Shown: positions 12,662-25,177 of the stretch, piece by piece
Layout of the letters: every line of letters starts with the position of its first letter
Position numbering within the stretch: position 1 is the first letter of the stretch
Assembly (NCBI GenBank): GCA_029204225.1
Contig: CM055107.1
Span: forward strand, 20,205,997-20,269,996
Reading direction: 5' to 3'
DNA from: Diphasiastrum complanatum
Taxonomy: Eukaryota; Streptophyta; Lycopodiopsida; Lycopodiales; Lycopodiaceae
DNA length: 64,000 bases
Position numbers and translations under genes: made by a program
The notes under the pieces: model-generated
The model's database searches: none
Told to the model about the DNA's origin: nothing
Seen by the model: only the letters and a program-made list of their open reading frames with translations

Positions 12662-13820
12662 TGTTGTAAAGTTACCTTTCCAAGCTTTACTTCCGGCGCC
12701 ACCGGCTCCAATATTGTATACGACACCAGCAGCGCCCATACTGCTCCCAGCGCCACTGTGACCATAATCCAGCCGGCGCCAAGTTCCTATGGCTGAAAAT
12801 CTTTGATCGGTTCTAGCAAAGTCCAAAGAGCTCGGATCGATGTGCAATCACCTCACACGATCTAGGCATGATTAAAGGAGACATGGAGATCATTAAATTC
12901 TAAAGAGAGAATAGAGAAAAACATGTTTTACCAACCTGGGTAGAGTACTTGGTATGAGAGGAGGTGGCGAATTCCACCAATACTATAGGAGAGTGCGGGT
13001 TGCGACTCAGGGTGAGCTCCAACCAAGTCTCAGTCTCCCTTGCTGGAATGTTGTCCTAGCGCCCGCCTTGGCATGCCAGCACTCCAAAGACTAGGGTCGG
13101 TCACACACTTGAAATGTAACTTCTCAGATTTATCAATAAAGTGGGATTTTTCTCAAACTGACTCTAATTACCTTAAAGCGCCAGTTGTAAGGCCGGTTCA
13201 AACTTTTTAATCTGGCACATAGCCGAGGGTCGTATCCCGGGACGCCAGCGGTATGCCTTCGGGATCATTCGGTCCGTGGTGCCAGTGGTATGCTGTCGGG
13301 ACCATTTGGTCCAGGAACTAGTTGTTTCCATATCTGTCGCGTCTTGTGGTTCTGAGTGTTTCTTGCATGAATGTGAGTGGGTTAAGCTCTTGGGGAACGA
13401 GGGCTCTAATCTGTCGGCTGAGTTGGATGGCTTGCTTGGGTGGAAGTTACCTGTTTATGATTGTCCAGTCTGGCGTGGCGCCAGGTTGGCTTCCAGCGCT
13501 CGTGACGAAGCTTTCAGTTGGTTAAGTCTGATGTAAGTCAAACCGCTTGCTTAGAATGGATGTTACTCGTTTGTAATGAAGCTTCGAGTTGGTTAAGTTT
13601 GATGTATGTTGAGCGACTTGCTTGGAGGGAAGTCACCCACATCGAGACCCTCGATCTGGCATGGCGCCAGGTTGGATCTCAATGTTGGTTTCGGAACTTC
13701 AAGTTGGTTAAGTTTGATCGTTGTTGGCGAGTTGGCTACGTTTATGTCCAGGGCAGCAATTGAAGAGTCCCTTATGAAGAAGGCTGGGAAGCTAAGTCGT
13801 GGTTCCCGGCTCCCTTTGGA
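12662..13820 (+). repeat. 5' LTR of the truncated non-autonomous element
   Basis: It begins TGTTGTAAAG and contains a GGCGCC-rich patch near 12,690-12,775, as do the two LTRs of the intact copy. The inner part has imperfect repeats about 80-110 bases apart, each carrying GTTGGTTAAGT (around 13,518, 13,590 and 13,700). Its 3' terminus is eroded. Confidence 0.7.
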
Positions 13821-15739
13821 ATTGTATCAGAGCTGACTGGCCAGTCAGCTATGCGGATCTCACGGAAATGGCCACTGTTTGGGGTTCATCTAGACAACTG
13901 TTGTGCAAGGTGCTGCCCACAGTGTAAGCACAGGTGCGTCCACGGTCGGGGTGGTCGGTAGAACGGGGGACTTGATGAGTCAAAGTGCTGCCCTCAAGGT
14001 GTAAGCATGGTCAGTTCCCGCGATTCGGGCCTGGTGCTGTCTGCACGTAGTAGGACAGATGAGGCAAAGTGCTGCCTAGGTAGGTGAAAGCTCGGTTGTG
14101 TCTTGTGGGGTGCGGGGCCACATATTCGAATTGTATGGGTTAACCATTGATACAGAGATGCTGTTCGAATTCGGGTGTAAAGCACGGGTGGTTAGCTGCC
14201 GGTGTGGGATAGCTGCCGATCGTTTAGCTATAAGAGCTATCGACCAGATTTGGTGGGGCATGATAGAGGCAATGTGCTACTTAATGGTGAAAGCATAGAT
14301 AGTTGGAGGGGTGTTCTCTATGGCCTGATTCTGTGATCGATCTGTATGGGCGCGGCCAGGCAAAGGTCCTTTGGCAGGACTATCTCAAAGGGGGAACTTG
14401 TCTTTGTTACCTTTTAGTAAACTTGCTTGAGTGTCTTGCTTATATGTATTCGTGGTGAGTCTTAGTACTCGTGCTTTGCCTGGTTTGCATGATTTCTTGT
14501 GATAGAAGGAGCTGATGGCTCGAGAAGGAACCTTTTTTTTGAAGGCTGATACCATCAAACAAAGAGGACTACAGAATCTGTGGGGCAGATTCGCAGTTCA
14601 AGTACTAGCACGTGAACAACAACAAAATGACTCAATGTTTGCAAAGAATGGATGGCTAGCCTATTACTTGGGTTAGTTTCATTTGCGACAACGCCCACTA
14701 GATGCAAGCAGGAAGTCAAAAGTTGGAAAGGGCAATTTCAGGGGAGATCTTCTATGGAGCAGTTGGTCTTCATTTGGGATGACTACCCTCGGAACTGAAA
14801 CTCACTAAGCATGGGTGATATCCAATGTCAGTTAAGTTTTTCCTCAAAGGGAAAAGACTAGGATCCTCTTCAGAGATTGGCAACAAGTTGGATCAAGCCA
14901 TAATCCTAGCAGATGGGAAGCAAAGTGTTGGAAAGGCTTTTTGTCTGAGAACTCTACTCTAAGTCCGGTCAGCTATTTTTATAAGTGGAGGGGAACTATC
15001 ACACACACCTCTCTCTTGGGGCAAATTTTGAATGAAAGTTAATCAAAATGGGGGCAAATTCAAGGTGAACTAGCCATATTCACAGGAGGAGACTAGCAAA
15101 TTTTGGACCTAATAAGTTGGCAAGTTTTTGTTGCGGAAAGGAAAGCTTGTTATAGGCTTTCTCTGGACCAGCAATGATGAGGAGACATAATTAGTACGTT
15201 GACTTGTGTTACGTGTAAAGTAGCTGATCAACGAAGGAACTGTGAAAGTTGAGTCTTGCACGAGAGACTTGGTACTTCAAACAGATGTTGAGAGACAGTT
15301 CGTACTGAAATTGGACTAGTGCAAACTCTGGGTGCATGTGTCTGATTCAAAGAGAACTACTTGAAGCCAAGCTAGTGGACCATAAAGTGGGCAATCAAAC
15401 GATAAATCCTTTGGCTCAGGGAGCCTTGATACCTGTGCGGAATTGATCAAATATGGAGCTCATGGAGCTCAACAGAAAGTGCATCAAGGACAAATCAGGA
15501 GCTCAAAGGAGTTCCAAAGTCAAAAGTCAAAAGCGACAGGGGCGAACATTTCACATAAAAGCCTCTGTCACCAGTTAATAAGGTTCTTGGGTTTTATGTA
15601 AGCAATATAAAATCTACGCTTTTCCCAGACACTGATATTTTCAAGTTATGTAATTTTTTAGTACAAAGAGCTGAGCCTTCGACTTGTGGTGTGCCAACTT
15701 TAATGTTAATAAAAAGTGGCCAGTAAATTGAGTACTGTG
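12662..15739 (+). mobile_element. Truncated non-autonomous LTR retrotransposon (inverted copy of the 27.2-31.8 kb element)
   Basis: This is the reverse-orientation relative of the complete element at 27,167-31,835. It has a 5' LTR (12,662 to about 13,820), a primer-site remnant (TTGTATCAGAGC, 13,822-13,833) and about 1.9 kb of internal sequence. The internal sequence matches the other copy until 15,739, where similarity stops abruptly (the shared AGTACTGTG is followed by unrelated bases). The 3' end of the internal region and the whole 3' LTR are missing. The LTR/primer-site junction has lost about 10 bases relative to the intact copy. There is no gag or pol coding. Confidence 0.8.
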
Positions 15740-17247
15740 TTGGCCTTTTACTACGAGAGATGCTTACGTTGAGAGCCTCTTTGATACCTTCAGAGACCGG
15801 TGGTGCCTGAGTCTTATGCGTGGCATGTCATGACTTTTTTGACTTGTTTGCCAAATTTTTGATTTCGGGCCCCACTAGCCCCTTTTGTGCCGATTTAGGC
15901 CCCTTTTTGGTCCATTTTACGAAGTTTTTTGTGTCATAAAATCCTCTTTTTGTGAAAATTCGGTCACGGACGTTGGATTCCGACATCTGTATTATCCGTC
16001 AGAATTCGACGTCTGCTTTGTGCTTTTTTTTTTGCACTGTGACATCATCCATTTAAAAAGCTGCAGTGTCCTAAATGGGATGTCGAATTCCGACAATTCA
16101 ATATCCCAATACATTCAATCTTTCAAGAACAAGATTTCCACTACAAAATGAGATCATTTCTCTTAACAAATCTCAAGCATACAAGGAAGCTACACAAAAT
16201 GAGAGCTTACTACCAAACAAGATCCAACATTCAAGCATCATCCAAAATCAGCACCCCGTCCAAATGAGCTCCTCCCGCTCATATGTAGAAGAGAGTGCTC
16301 ATAGGTTTTGCTGTCGCACAGGCCCATTCATGACTCTTTCCTGGCCGCATGTATTAGAGCCGCAACGTATTTTTCCCACGTCACTGCCATCCTTCACCCT
16401 TTTGCCCCCCACGTTTCTGGTGACAATGTATGATGCTGCGGTGGGACCCAGGGCTTATGCATGGCATGTCTTGATTTTTTGACTTGTTTGACAACTTCTT
16501 GATTTCGGGCCCCACTAGCCCCTTTTGTGCTGATTTAGGCCCCTTTTTGGTCCATTTTCGTAGTTTTTTGTGTCGTGAAATCCCCTTTTGTGAGAATTCG
16601 GTCACGCACGTCGGATTCCGACATCTGTATTTTACGTCGAAATCCGACGTCCGCTTTGTGCTTATTTTTTTCCACGGACAGGTGACGTCATCCATTTAAA
16701 AAGTTGCAGTGTCCGAAATGGGATGTCGGATTTCGACAGTTCAATATCCCAACACATTCAATCCTTCAAGAACCAGTTTTCCACTACAAAATGAGATCAT
16801 TTCTTTTAACAAATTTCAAGCATACAAGGAAGCTTCACAAAATGAGAGCTTACTACCAAACAAGATCCAACATTCAAGCATCATCCAAAATTAGCACCCC
16901 GTCCAAATGAGCTCCTCCCTCTCATATGTAGGACAGAGTGCTAATAGGCTTTGCTATCGCATAGGCCCATTCATGACACTTTCCCGGCCGCGTGTATTAG
17001 GGCCGCAACGTATTTTTCCCACGTCGATGCCATCATTCACCCTTTTGCCCCCAATGTTTCTGGTGACAATGTATAATGCTGCGGTGGTGCCCGGGTCTTA
17101 TGCTTGGCATGTCATGACGTTTTTGACTTGTTTGAAACTTTTGGATTTTGGGCCCCACTAGCCCCTTTTGTGTCGATTTAGGCCTCTTTTTGGTCCATTT
17201 TTCATAGTTTTTTGTGTTGTAAAATCCCCTTTTGTGAGAATTCATGC

Positions 17248-17296
17248 ACGGACGTCGGATTCCGACATCTGTGTTATCTGTCGGAATCCGACGTCC
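17248..17296. repeat. Perfect hairpin inside the tandem unit
   Basis: Arms CGGACGTCGGATTCCGAC and its exact reverse complement are separated by 13 bases. The same inverted repeat, with mismatches, occurs in the other units (near 15,965, 16,607 and 17,995). A third half-copy (ATGTCGGATTCCGACAG) follows about 90 bases downstream in each unit. Confidence 0.75.
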
Positions 17297-17488
17297 GCTT
17301 TGTGCTTTTTCTTTTGCACGGACAGGTGACGTCATCCATTTAAAAAGTTGCAGTGTCCGAAATGGGATGTCGGATTCCGACAGTTCAGTATCCCAATGCA
17401 TTCAATCTTTCAAGAACAAGATTTCCACTACAAAATGAAATCATTTCTCTTAACAAATCTCAAGCATACAAGGAAGCTTCACAAAATG

Positions 17489-17574
17489 CTTCTTGGTTTC
17501 CAAGGGGAGGCTCGAACCTGGGACCAAATAAACTTTGGATGCCAAGCCAACCAACTGAGCCAACCCCGTTGGGT
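17489..17574 (-). mobile_element. tRNA-derived SINE, 86 bp, with 14-bp target duplication
   Basis: This is an 86-bp insertion present in only the third unit of the tandem array. It is flanked by exact 14-bp direct repeats AGCTTCACAAAATG (17,475-17,488 and 17,575-17,588). The other units have this target once. On the minus strand it reads an RNA polymerase III A box (TGGCTCAGTTGG) and, about 40 bases later, a B box (GGTTCGAGCC), the internal promoter of tRNA genes and tRNA-derived SINEs. It is short for a plant SINE and has no obvious A-tail, so it may be 3'-truncated or a retroposed tRNA-like RNA. A functional tRNA gene is unlikely given the insertion signature and poor cloverleaf ends. Confidence 0.75.
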
Positions 17575-18540
17575 AGCTTCACAAAATGAGAGCTTGCTAC
17601 CAAACAAGATACAACATTCAAGCATCATCCAAAATCAGCACCCGGTCTAAATGACCTCCTCCCTCTCATATGTAGAAGGGAGTGCTGATAGGTTCTGCCG
17701 TCGCACAGGCCCATTCATGACACTTTCCCGGCCGTGTGTATTAGAGACGCAACATATTTTTCCCACGTCACTGCCATCCTTCACCCTTTTGCCCCCGATG
17801 TTTCTTGTGACAATGTATGATGCTGCGGTGGTGCCCGGGTCTTATGCCTGGCATGTCATGACGTTTTTGACTTGTTTGACAACTTTTTGATTTCCGGCCC
17901 CACTAGCCCCTTTTCTGCGGATTTAGGCCCCTTTTTGGTCCATTTTTCATATTTTTTTGTGTTGTAAAATCCCCTTTTGTTCGAATTCGGTCACGAACGT
18001 CGGATTCTGACATCTGTATTATCCGTCAAAATCCGACGTCCGCTTTGTGCTTTTTTTTTTTCCACGGACAGGTGACGTCATCCATTTAAGAAGTTGCAGT
18101 GTCCGAGATGGGATGTCGAATTCTGACAATTCAATATCCCAATACATTCAATCTTTCAAGAACAAGATTTTCATTGTAAAATGAGATCATTTCTCTTAAC
18201 AAATCTCAAGCATACAAGGAAGCTTCACAAAATGAGAGTTTACTACCAAACAAGATCCCACATTCAAGCATCATCCAAAATCAGCACCCCGTCCAAATGA
18301 CCTCCTCCCTCTCATATGTAGAAGGGAGCACTCATAGGGTTCGCTGTCACACAGGCCCATTGATGACACTTTCCCGACCGCGTGTATTCGAGCCGCAACG
18401 TATTTTTCTCATGTCGCTGCCATCCTTCACCCTTTTGCCCCGGATGTTTCGTTTGACAATGTATGATGCTACGGTCGTGCCCAGGTCTTATGTGTGGCAT
18501 GTCATGACTTTTTGAACTTGTTTGCCAGCATTTTGATTTC

Positions 18541-19535
18541 GGTCTTTGATGATTGACTTTGTCATTTTCAATTTAGATGATGCCTTGCCTTTGAAATGAA
18601 CAAACATTCCCCAGAATTCAACGAAGGACTGTTGATAGATTTCAACCTTTTGGAATAGATGAGATATCTCCTCTACTGTGACATGATGGTCTGGTTCATC
18701 CGCATAGTGCATGTTATCATGCTCCATGGCTGTAGCATCTAGTTCTCCAAGGATTCGTTCTCTATCGAGGTTTGCCATGTCCAGTTCTCCTTGAAATAAG
18801 TGAATTTGCTGCCTAGCGTCCTGAATAGCTTGATCAACATGACCGTGTGTAGTGGTAAGTACATTTTGGGGTGTTGCAACATATTTTTCCAAGGCATATG
18901 AGTGTTGCTATGCCTTCTTTAGTTCTGTTTCAGATTTATCTTGGTGTTGTTTGGCGACCTTCAGTTCTCTATTCAATTGAATAAGCTTCTAGCTGATAAG
19001 AGTATTTGCCCATCCCAAATTTAAATTTTTTTTATCCTTGGTTAACTTTTCATCCATCATGGCCTGGATTATTTGTGCTAGGTTTGAAACCAACCAAGGG
19101 TGTCACCAGAAACCTTTCTGTCGGAGGGTTTTTTGTGGTTTTTGTTCTGTTTCTAACCTTAGCCCTTCAAACTAATGATTCTCTATATGAAGGCAGTGTT
19201 GTCTGCAATTTGCCAAAGGTTCTTTGTCAGGGAACAAAAGGTTATCAAGACTCATGAAGATTTTGCCTCCTTCACCAAATTGTCAAAAATAAACGATTTT
19301 TTGAAGTTTTTTCTGATTTCTCATATCCAAATGGATCTTAAGAATTGTGATCTATATGGCTTCCCCTACTCAACAATCAAATTAGATTTCAAACAAGAAA
19401 ATCCCCTCAAATCAAGCAAGATCTCTCTCAATTTACCCTTAAAATGCAATTTTAACCCTATTATGTCAAAATAAGATGTCTAAATACATGTTAACATCCA
19501 TCCAAACATGCTAAAAAATGAAAAATTGGCATAGC
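18541..19535 (-). pseudogene. Internal region of a gypsy-like element with a coiled-coil frame
   Basis: Downstream (minus sense) of a gypsy-type primer region, the minus strand reads a helical, charged frame from about 19,080 to 18,550 (QIIQAMMDEKLTKDKK, REKVAKQ-like heptads, then HVDQAIQDARQQIHLFQGEL and DRERILGELDATAMEH). The longest open piece is 18,488-18,892. There are at least two in-frame TAG codons upstream (near 18,910 and 18,990), so it is decayed. The sequence is cut by the end of the tandem array at 18,540. I do not see a zinc knuckle or protease, and the gag role is inferred from its position after the primer site. Confidence 0.4.
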
Positions 19536-19553
19536 TCCCCGGCAATGATGCCA
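19536..19553 (-). other. Gypsy-type primer binding region
   Basis: The minus strand reads TGGCATCATTGCCGGGGA. This is a close variant of the TGGCGCCGTTGCCGGGGA signature seen next to the 5' LTR of plant Tat/Athila-like Ty3/gypsy elements. It implies an LTR at higher coordinates (from about 19,560), whose outer end I cannot place. Confidence 0.55.
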
Positions 19554-19654
19554 AAATTGGAGTGGACATTTCCTATACTTCTCTCAACTCTAGATCCAAG
19601 CACACAAGCATCAAGGAGATGATGAGGATTAACTAGTTGTCGCTTGTTCTCATA

Positions 19655-19930
19655 GTTAGAATTAAAGTTAGAATCACTGTGTTACTATACTGTGGGTCCT
19701 ATCAGTGGATAAGGATTAGTTGGCCTCACCACGAGGCAAGTCGACGGGACACGTGTCTCGCCAACGGCAACCTGGGTCATGCATGGGTTGCCTGAGTGAA
19801 CAACTATATGTACAATGTAATTTCATTTTGAAAAATACAGTTGCTATGTGAGCTTGCTGAGGAGAGTGATTTTCTGTCTGTGTTACTGTGTAGCATGATT
19901 CTGTGTTCTTGTGCAAAGCAAATTCTAAGT
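19655..19930 (+). repeat. Probable 5' LTR of copia element I
   Basis: The segment lies directly before a copia-type primer site. It begins near GTTAGAATTAAAG and ends near CAAATTCTAAG, which are inverted versions of each other, as LTR ends often are. It contains a GACACGTGTC palindrome near 19,748. There is no second LTR in the window, so the borders are approximate. Confidence 0.4.
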
Positions 19931-19942
19931 TGGTGTCAGAGC
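19931..19942 (+). other. Primer binding site, copia element I
   Basis: TGGTGTCAGAGC differs by one base from the plant copia primer site TGGTATCAGAGC, which pairs with initiator tRNA-Met. It lies 1.3 kb before a copia gag start on the same strand. That leader is long and non-coding. Confidence 0.6.
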
Positions 19943-21242
19943 CGTACAGGGAGTGTACACAGTACAGTGTCGTCGTTGAAGAGAGCTTTGAGAGAGCTGT
20001 TTTCTGAGAGTTCGGGGTTTTACGGCAGGTTGAAGACGGAAAGAGAAGAACTGGTGCACGGTTTCTAATTTATAGAGGCTTGCTAAGCTCAACAGAAGAA
20101 TTATTAGCTTGTGCATAGCATCAGACAGAAAAAAATTTGGTGAAAAATTGACAATTTTGAAGCCAGCTGAAAATTGAAACCGGACTTGGGGTTACAATTT
20201 TTATACATAACTGGTGATTTCTTTGCTGTTTGTGCACCGTTTTGGATGCTGTCAGGACAAGAAGGAAGCTAATCACACTGTCAATCAGCCATGGAGAGAC
20301 TCTGAGGTTTAAGTTAGAGATTTTTCTCCAGACAGTTAACCTAGCAGATTTGCGGTAAAAAGGTGAAAAAGCCACTTTGTCAAGTTGAGCTAAAATCACC
20401 GTTTCTCCACGGAATTTCCTAACTGAACACTCTACAATCATGGATTCAGTAGGGCGACCCTGCTGCAGGCCTCAGATCGTGCTCAAAATGATCCACAAGA
20501 GAGCTTAATCTGATAATTATCAGAGAAGGGAGACACGGCCGCAGGCAGGGAGGTCGCGGGCTGTTCGCGCGCCCAACACAATAAACAGCTTAGTGTACCG
20601 AAGACCATAGCATCTGCAGGAGTATGGTTCGATGCCCAGATGTACTTTGAACCTTTAGATGAGGTGTCAAATGAATCAACGGTCCAGAATTTGTGATGGG
20701 AGAGAAATTTGAACCACAAGATTTGGTTCAGCCATTGGATGAGCTTTGAACAGGGCCTTGAAGAATTGAAGTGCATTTTGGCCTTCAACTTCATTAAAAA
20801 TTTTCATACTGAAAGTTGAGTTGGGTCCCCTCACAAGTGAAGAGTGAAGTTTCTTCAAAGTGAAGAAACAGTTCAAAAGCTAGAAAAGTCCCTATTTTTG
20901 GGTCCTTTGCCCGTTTTGACCCAAATGAAAGGCTATAACCTCCAAACAAAGGGCATCCAGACTGTACCTGCAAGTACGGTACAACAAAACAGAGTGGTTG
21001 CAACGTAGAAAGTGTTCGGAGTACGCCAGAAGTAGTTTCACCATTCCACTGGGCACGTTGTTGGGAGTTGACGACTGAGTGCATTTCGGAAGGCGACGCC
21101 GATTTGGCTTTCAAATTGGTGGAAAAGTAGCGAGTGGCCTGCTAAGAAAAAAAGTGCAGGTCATTATTTTCAACTTCTGACATCACTGTTGGCCTCAACA
21201 TACTGTTCTTAGCCTAAGGCAGAAGTTTCAAGCAGTTTTGCG

Positions 21243-21731
21243 ATGGCAAACATGGGAGAGTCCATTTTGAGTGAAAGTAGCAAATTAGACGGGATTTCCA
21301 ACTATGCAGTGTGGAAATTCAAAATGAAAAACATACTGATGGAGAAAGATGTGTGGGAAATCATCACAGGTGATGAGAGAAGACCGCCAAATGGAGCAGA
21401 CATCAAAGTGTTCGACAAAAAGATGAGGAAAGCTTTGACCTTCATTAACTTGTCAGTGAAGGATCACATCATTACCCACATTTGTGATGCTATTACACCC
21501 AGACAAGCATGGGATGTGCTAAAGGAGCAGTTCGAGACGTCAAATTTGTCAAGAATCATGTTTCTGAAGTCAAAGTTGAATAGTGCCCGCATGGAGCAAG
21601 GAGAGCACATTGAGACGTACATGACCAGAATCAAGACAATGAGAGATGAACTGCATTCTATTGGAGAGTGCATACGTGATGTGGATGTTGAATTTCACAC
21701 GTGTGGACTGTCCACTAACCTGTACTTGTGA
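21243..21731 (+). pseudogene. gag: Copia gag (N-terminal part), truncated by another LTR
   Basis: A 162-codon frame starts at the ATG at 21,243. It reads the typical copia gag N-terminus (SKLDGISNYAVWKFKMKNIL, then MEKDVWEII) and the following helical gag domain (ITPRQAWDVLKEQFE, SRIMFLKSKLNSARM, MTRIKTMRDELHSIG) of the UBN2/Retrotran_gag_2 family. The frame is cut at about 21,726, where a different copia LTR starts (TGTGATCTCC). No zinc knuckle, protease or pol of this element is in the window. Its product would assemble the virus-like particle. Here it is a fragment with no chance of autonomous function. Confidence 0.8.
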
Positions 21732-22426
21732 TCTCCTAAGGTGTCTACGTAGATGCACCAAGATCAAGACTAGATTGAGATTCAAGATCAATCTTGAATC
21801 CTATGGCAAAAACACACTACTACATGCATTCATCACTTTCAACTCTCACTCACACGTGTGGGAAGTATTCAAAAAATAATCTAAATAAAAACAAGCTGCT
21901 CTCCTCGGATAGAGAGAGAAAATGCATCAAGAGCTCTCGGGTAGAGAGAGAAAGCTAGAAATCCAATAACTCACAAAATCCATGAAATCACCAAATCAAT
22001 TGACTTCAAAATGAGGAGTACAATGATACTAGTAGGCCCACGAGCTACCACTATGCTTAACTATGATTGGACCATATTTTGTCACCTCTTGATCCTATTG
22101 GATCATTGATCTATGCACCTCTTAATTCTATTGGACTATATTCAAGCACACCTCAATTTCCTATTGGACCTCACAAGGTTCCACCTCTAAATCCTATTGG
22201 ACCTCTTGGAATTCATCAAACAAAAACTTTACACTTGTCTACACTCTAATTAGCAAGTGTTTAGCCTCTTACTCTATTTTGGCTCAATAGTGGCATTACA
22301 AGTGGAAATGCATAATTTGCCATCTATGCCAAATTTATTCCTATCAACATCCTACACCTAGATGCTTGATGTAAAAAACATAAGACTCCTATATTTAACA
22401 TAGATAATCTTTTCAATTTCTTCACA
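21727..22426 (-). repeat. 3' LTR of copia element C
   Basis: A 700-bp segment beginning TGTGATCTCC and ending CTTCACA, with TGTGA/TCACA inverted ends. It directly abuts a polypurine tract (read on minus: AGGAGGAG) and the RNase H end of a minus-strand copia pol. It contains CACACGTGTG at 21,851-21,860 and two GAGAGAGAAA boxes also seen in other LTRs here. It interrupts the gag of element I at 21,727. Confidence 0.7.
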
Positions 22427-22444
22427 CTCCTCCTAAAAAATTAT

Positions 22445-22868
22445 CTATGAAGATTTGAGCATTGATTTTGATATAACTCCAAGATTAGATCTATGCTTGA
22501 TGAAAGCACTTTTGCTCAAAGGCTTGGTGAGTAGATCGGCAATACAAGAGGACGAGTTGACATGCTCCAAATAGATTTCTCCTCCAATAAGCTTTTCTCT
22601 CACAAAATGGTGTGCCACTTCTATGTGCTTGCTTCTTGCATGAAATATGGAATTATTGGCAAGAGCTTGGGCCGAGATGTTATCACACTTGATCATTGGT
22701 AGATCATCCTCCTTGATGCACTTTAGTTCCATTAATAACCTCTTGATCCAAAGCACTTCTTTGGTAGTTGTAGTGACTGCTTTGTACTCGGCCTTACATG
22801 AAGAGAGAGATATAGTATCTTGCTTTTTGGAAAGCCAAGATATTAGATTGCCTCCAAGAAAGATACCA
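22445..22868 (-). pseudogene. pol: Copia pol C-terminus (RNase H), fragment
   Basis: The minus strand reads the end of a copia polyprotein: ISWLSKKQDTISLSS, then AEYKAVTTTTKEVLW, then CDNISAQALANN, the HARSKHIEVAHHFVREK block and ADLLTKPL near the stop. The usual SSTEAEY motif reads SSCKAEY here, so the acidic residue is replaced by Lys. Similarity stops at about 22,868, where unrelated leader-like sequence and another primer site follow. The rest of pol, integrase, protease and gag are absent. Confidence 0.8.
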
Positions 22869-23084
22869 AATCAGAAAAGTTCTATACCTCTAAAAAGCTA
22901 AAAGAGAGATCTACTGATCTAAAACAAGTAATAGCACAAAAATGAAAATTAATTCATCAAAAAATTGAATCAAATCATGTTGAAAATTGAAAAACAAGAA
23001 AACTAGCCCATATTTTTCGTAATGGAAGGAAAAACCACCAAAACTTAAAGAAAATCACCAAATCTGATGGTGGAAAGATCTAAT

Positions 23085-23096
23085 GCTCTGATACCA
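23085..23096 (-). other. Primer binding site, copia element D
   Basis: The plus strand reads GCTCTGATACCA, that is TGGTATCAGAGC on minus. It sits four bases from the LTR that starts at 23,101. The short leader below it (22,869-23,084) runs straight into the RNase H fragment of element C. Confidence 0.8.
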
Positions 23097-23100
23097 AAAT

Positions 23101-23653
23101 TGTCATGTGCCAAGCTTAGCATTAAGACATCTAATCCATTCATGAGCATCAAATTACAATGAAAATACAAGAAACCATGAAAACAAGGCTAAAATAAAAA
23201 AAATAGATAAAAATAACAAACCTTCCACAAATTAGACAAAGTAAGCATTCGTAACTCATGAGTGGAGATCATTCAAAGGATAGGGGCCTGATTGTAGAGC
23301 ATGATCATAGCTCTCATGTGATTTTAGGCACATGACCCACAAACCATTCAAGAAAGCTCTCAAAGAGAAGCTTCAAGAACACATGAAGTTCAAAATTATC
23401 AAAATGAATAATAGCCTCCAATTTAGCACGAACTTGGCTATTTATAGTGGCCTCTACTACAAGTTTGGGACCTTATTTGGCTAATTTGGGTCTTACAACC
23501 ATTATTACACATCCGCTATTCACAAATATCGCGAGGTTGTTCGAGCCTCTTTAATAACAATCCTAATGACTAGTTCTAGTCTAATTTAGTTCCATGGCTA
23601 TTTTTGGCAATTCATTAGTAAGCTCGTGGGCTAATTACATGAAGCACGTGACA
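23101..23653 (-). repeat. 5' LTR of copia element D
   Basis: This 553-bp LTR starts TGTCATGTGC and ends GCACGTGACA, so its ends are inverted repeats with one mismatch. On the minus strand a TATA-like CTATAAATAG lies at 23,439-23,448. It does not resemble the LTR at 21,727-22,426, although the two bracket one small copia fragment. Confidence 0.7.
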
Positions 23654-25170
<1,517 letters not shown>

Positions 25171-25177
25171 TTTTTAA

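Larger units (their letters stand above)
15802..18540. repeat. Tandem array of about 640-bp units
   Basis: Four head-to-tail units are recognisable by the landmark GATTTCGGGCCCCACTAGCC and its variants at about 15,861, 16,501, 17,143, 17,889 and, as the final partial, 18,535. The spacings are 640, 642, 746 and 646; the long one holds a SINE insertion. Each unit also carries a GTCGGATTCCGAC-type inverted repeat, a CATCCATTTAAAAAG box and CACAAAATGAGAGC. Short frames recur in every unit at the same place and are not supported as genes. Satellite-like amplification or an internal repeat of a larger element are both possible. Confidence 0.85.

Noticed and set aside
17489-17574. A functional tRNA gene on the minus strand
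   Set aside because: The A and B boxes are present, but the sequence sits as an insertion with a 14-bp target duplication and lacks good acceptor-stem pairing. A SINE explains it better.
16075-18515. Repeated 60-135 codon frames, for example one beginning MSSSLSYV or MTSSLSYV in each unit
   Set aside because: They recur because the DNA is a tandem repeat. They shift and break between units, and no domain is visible.
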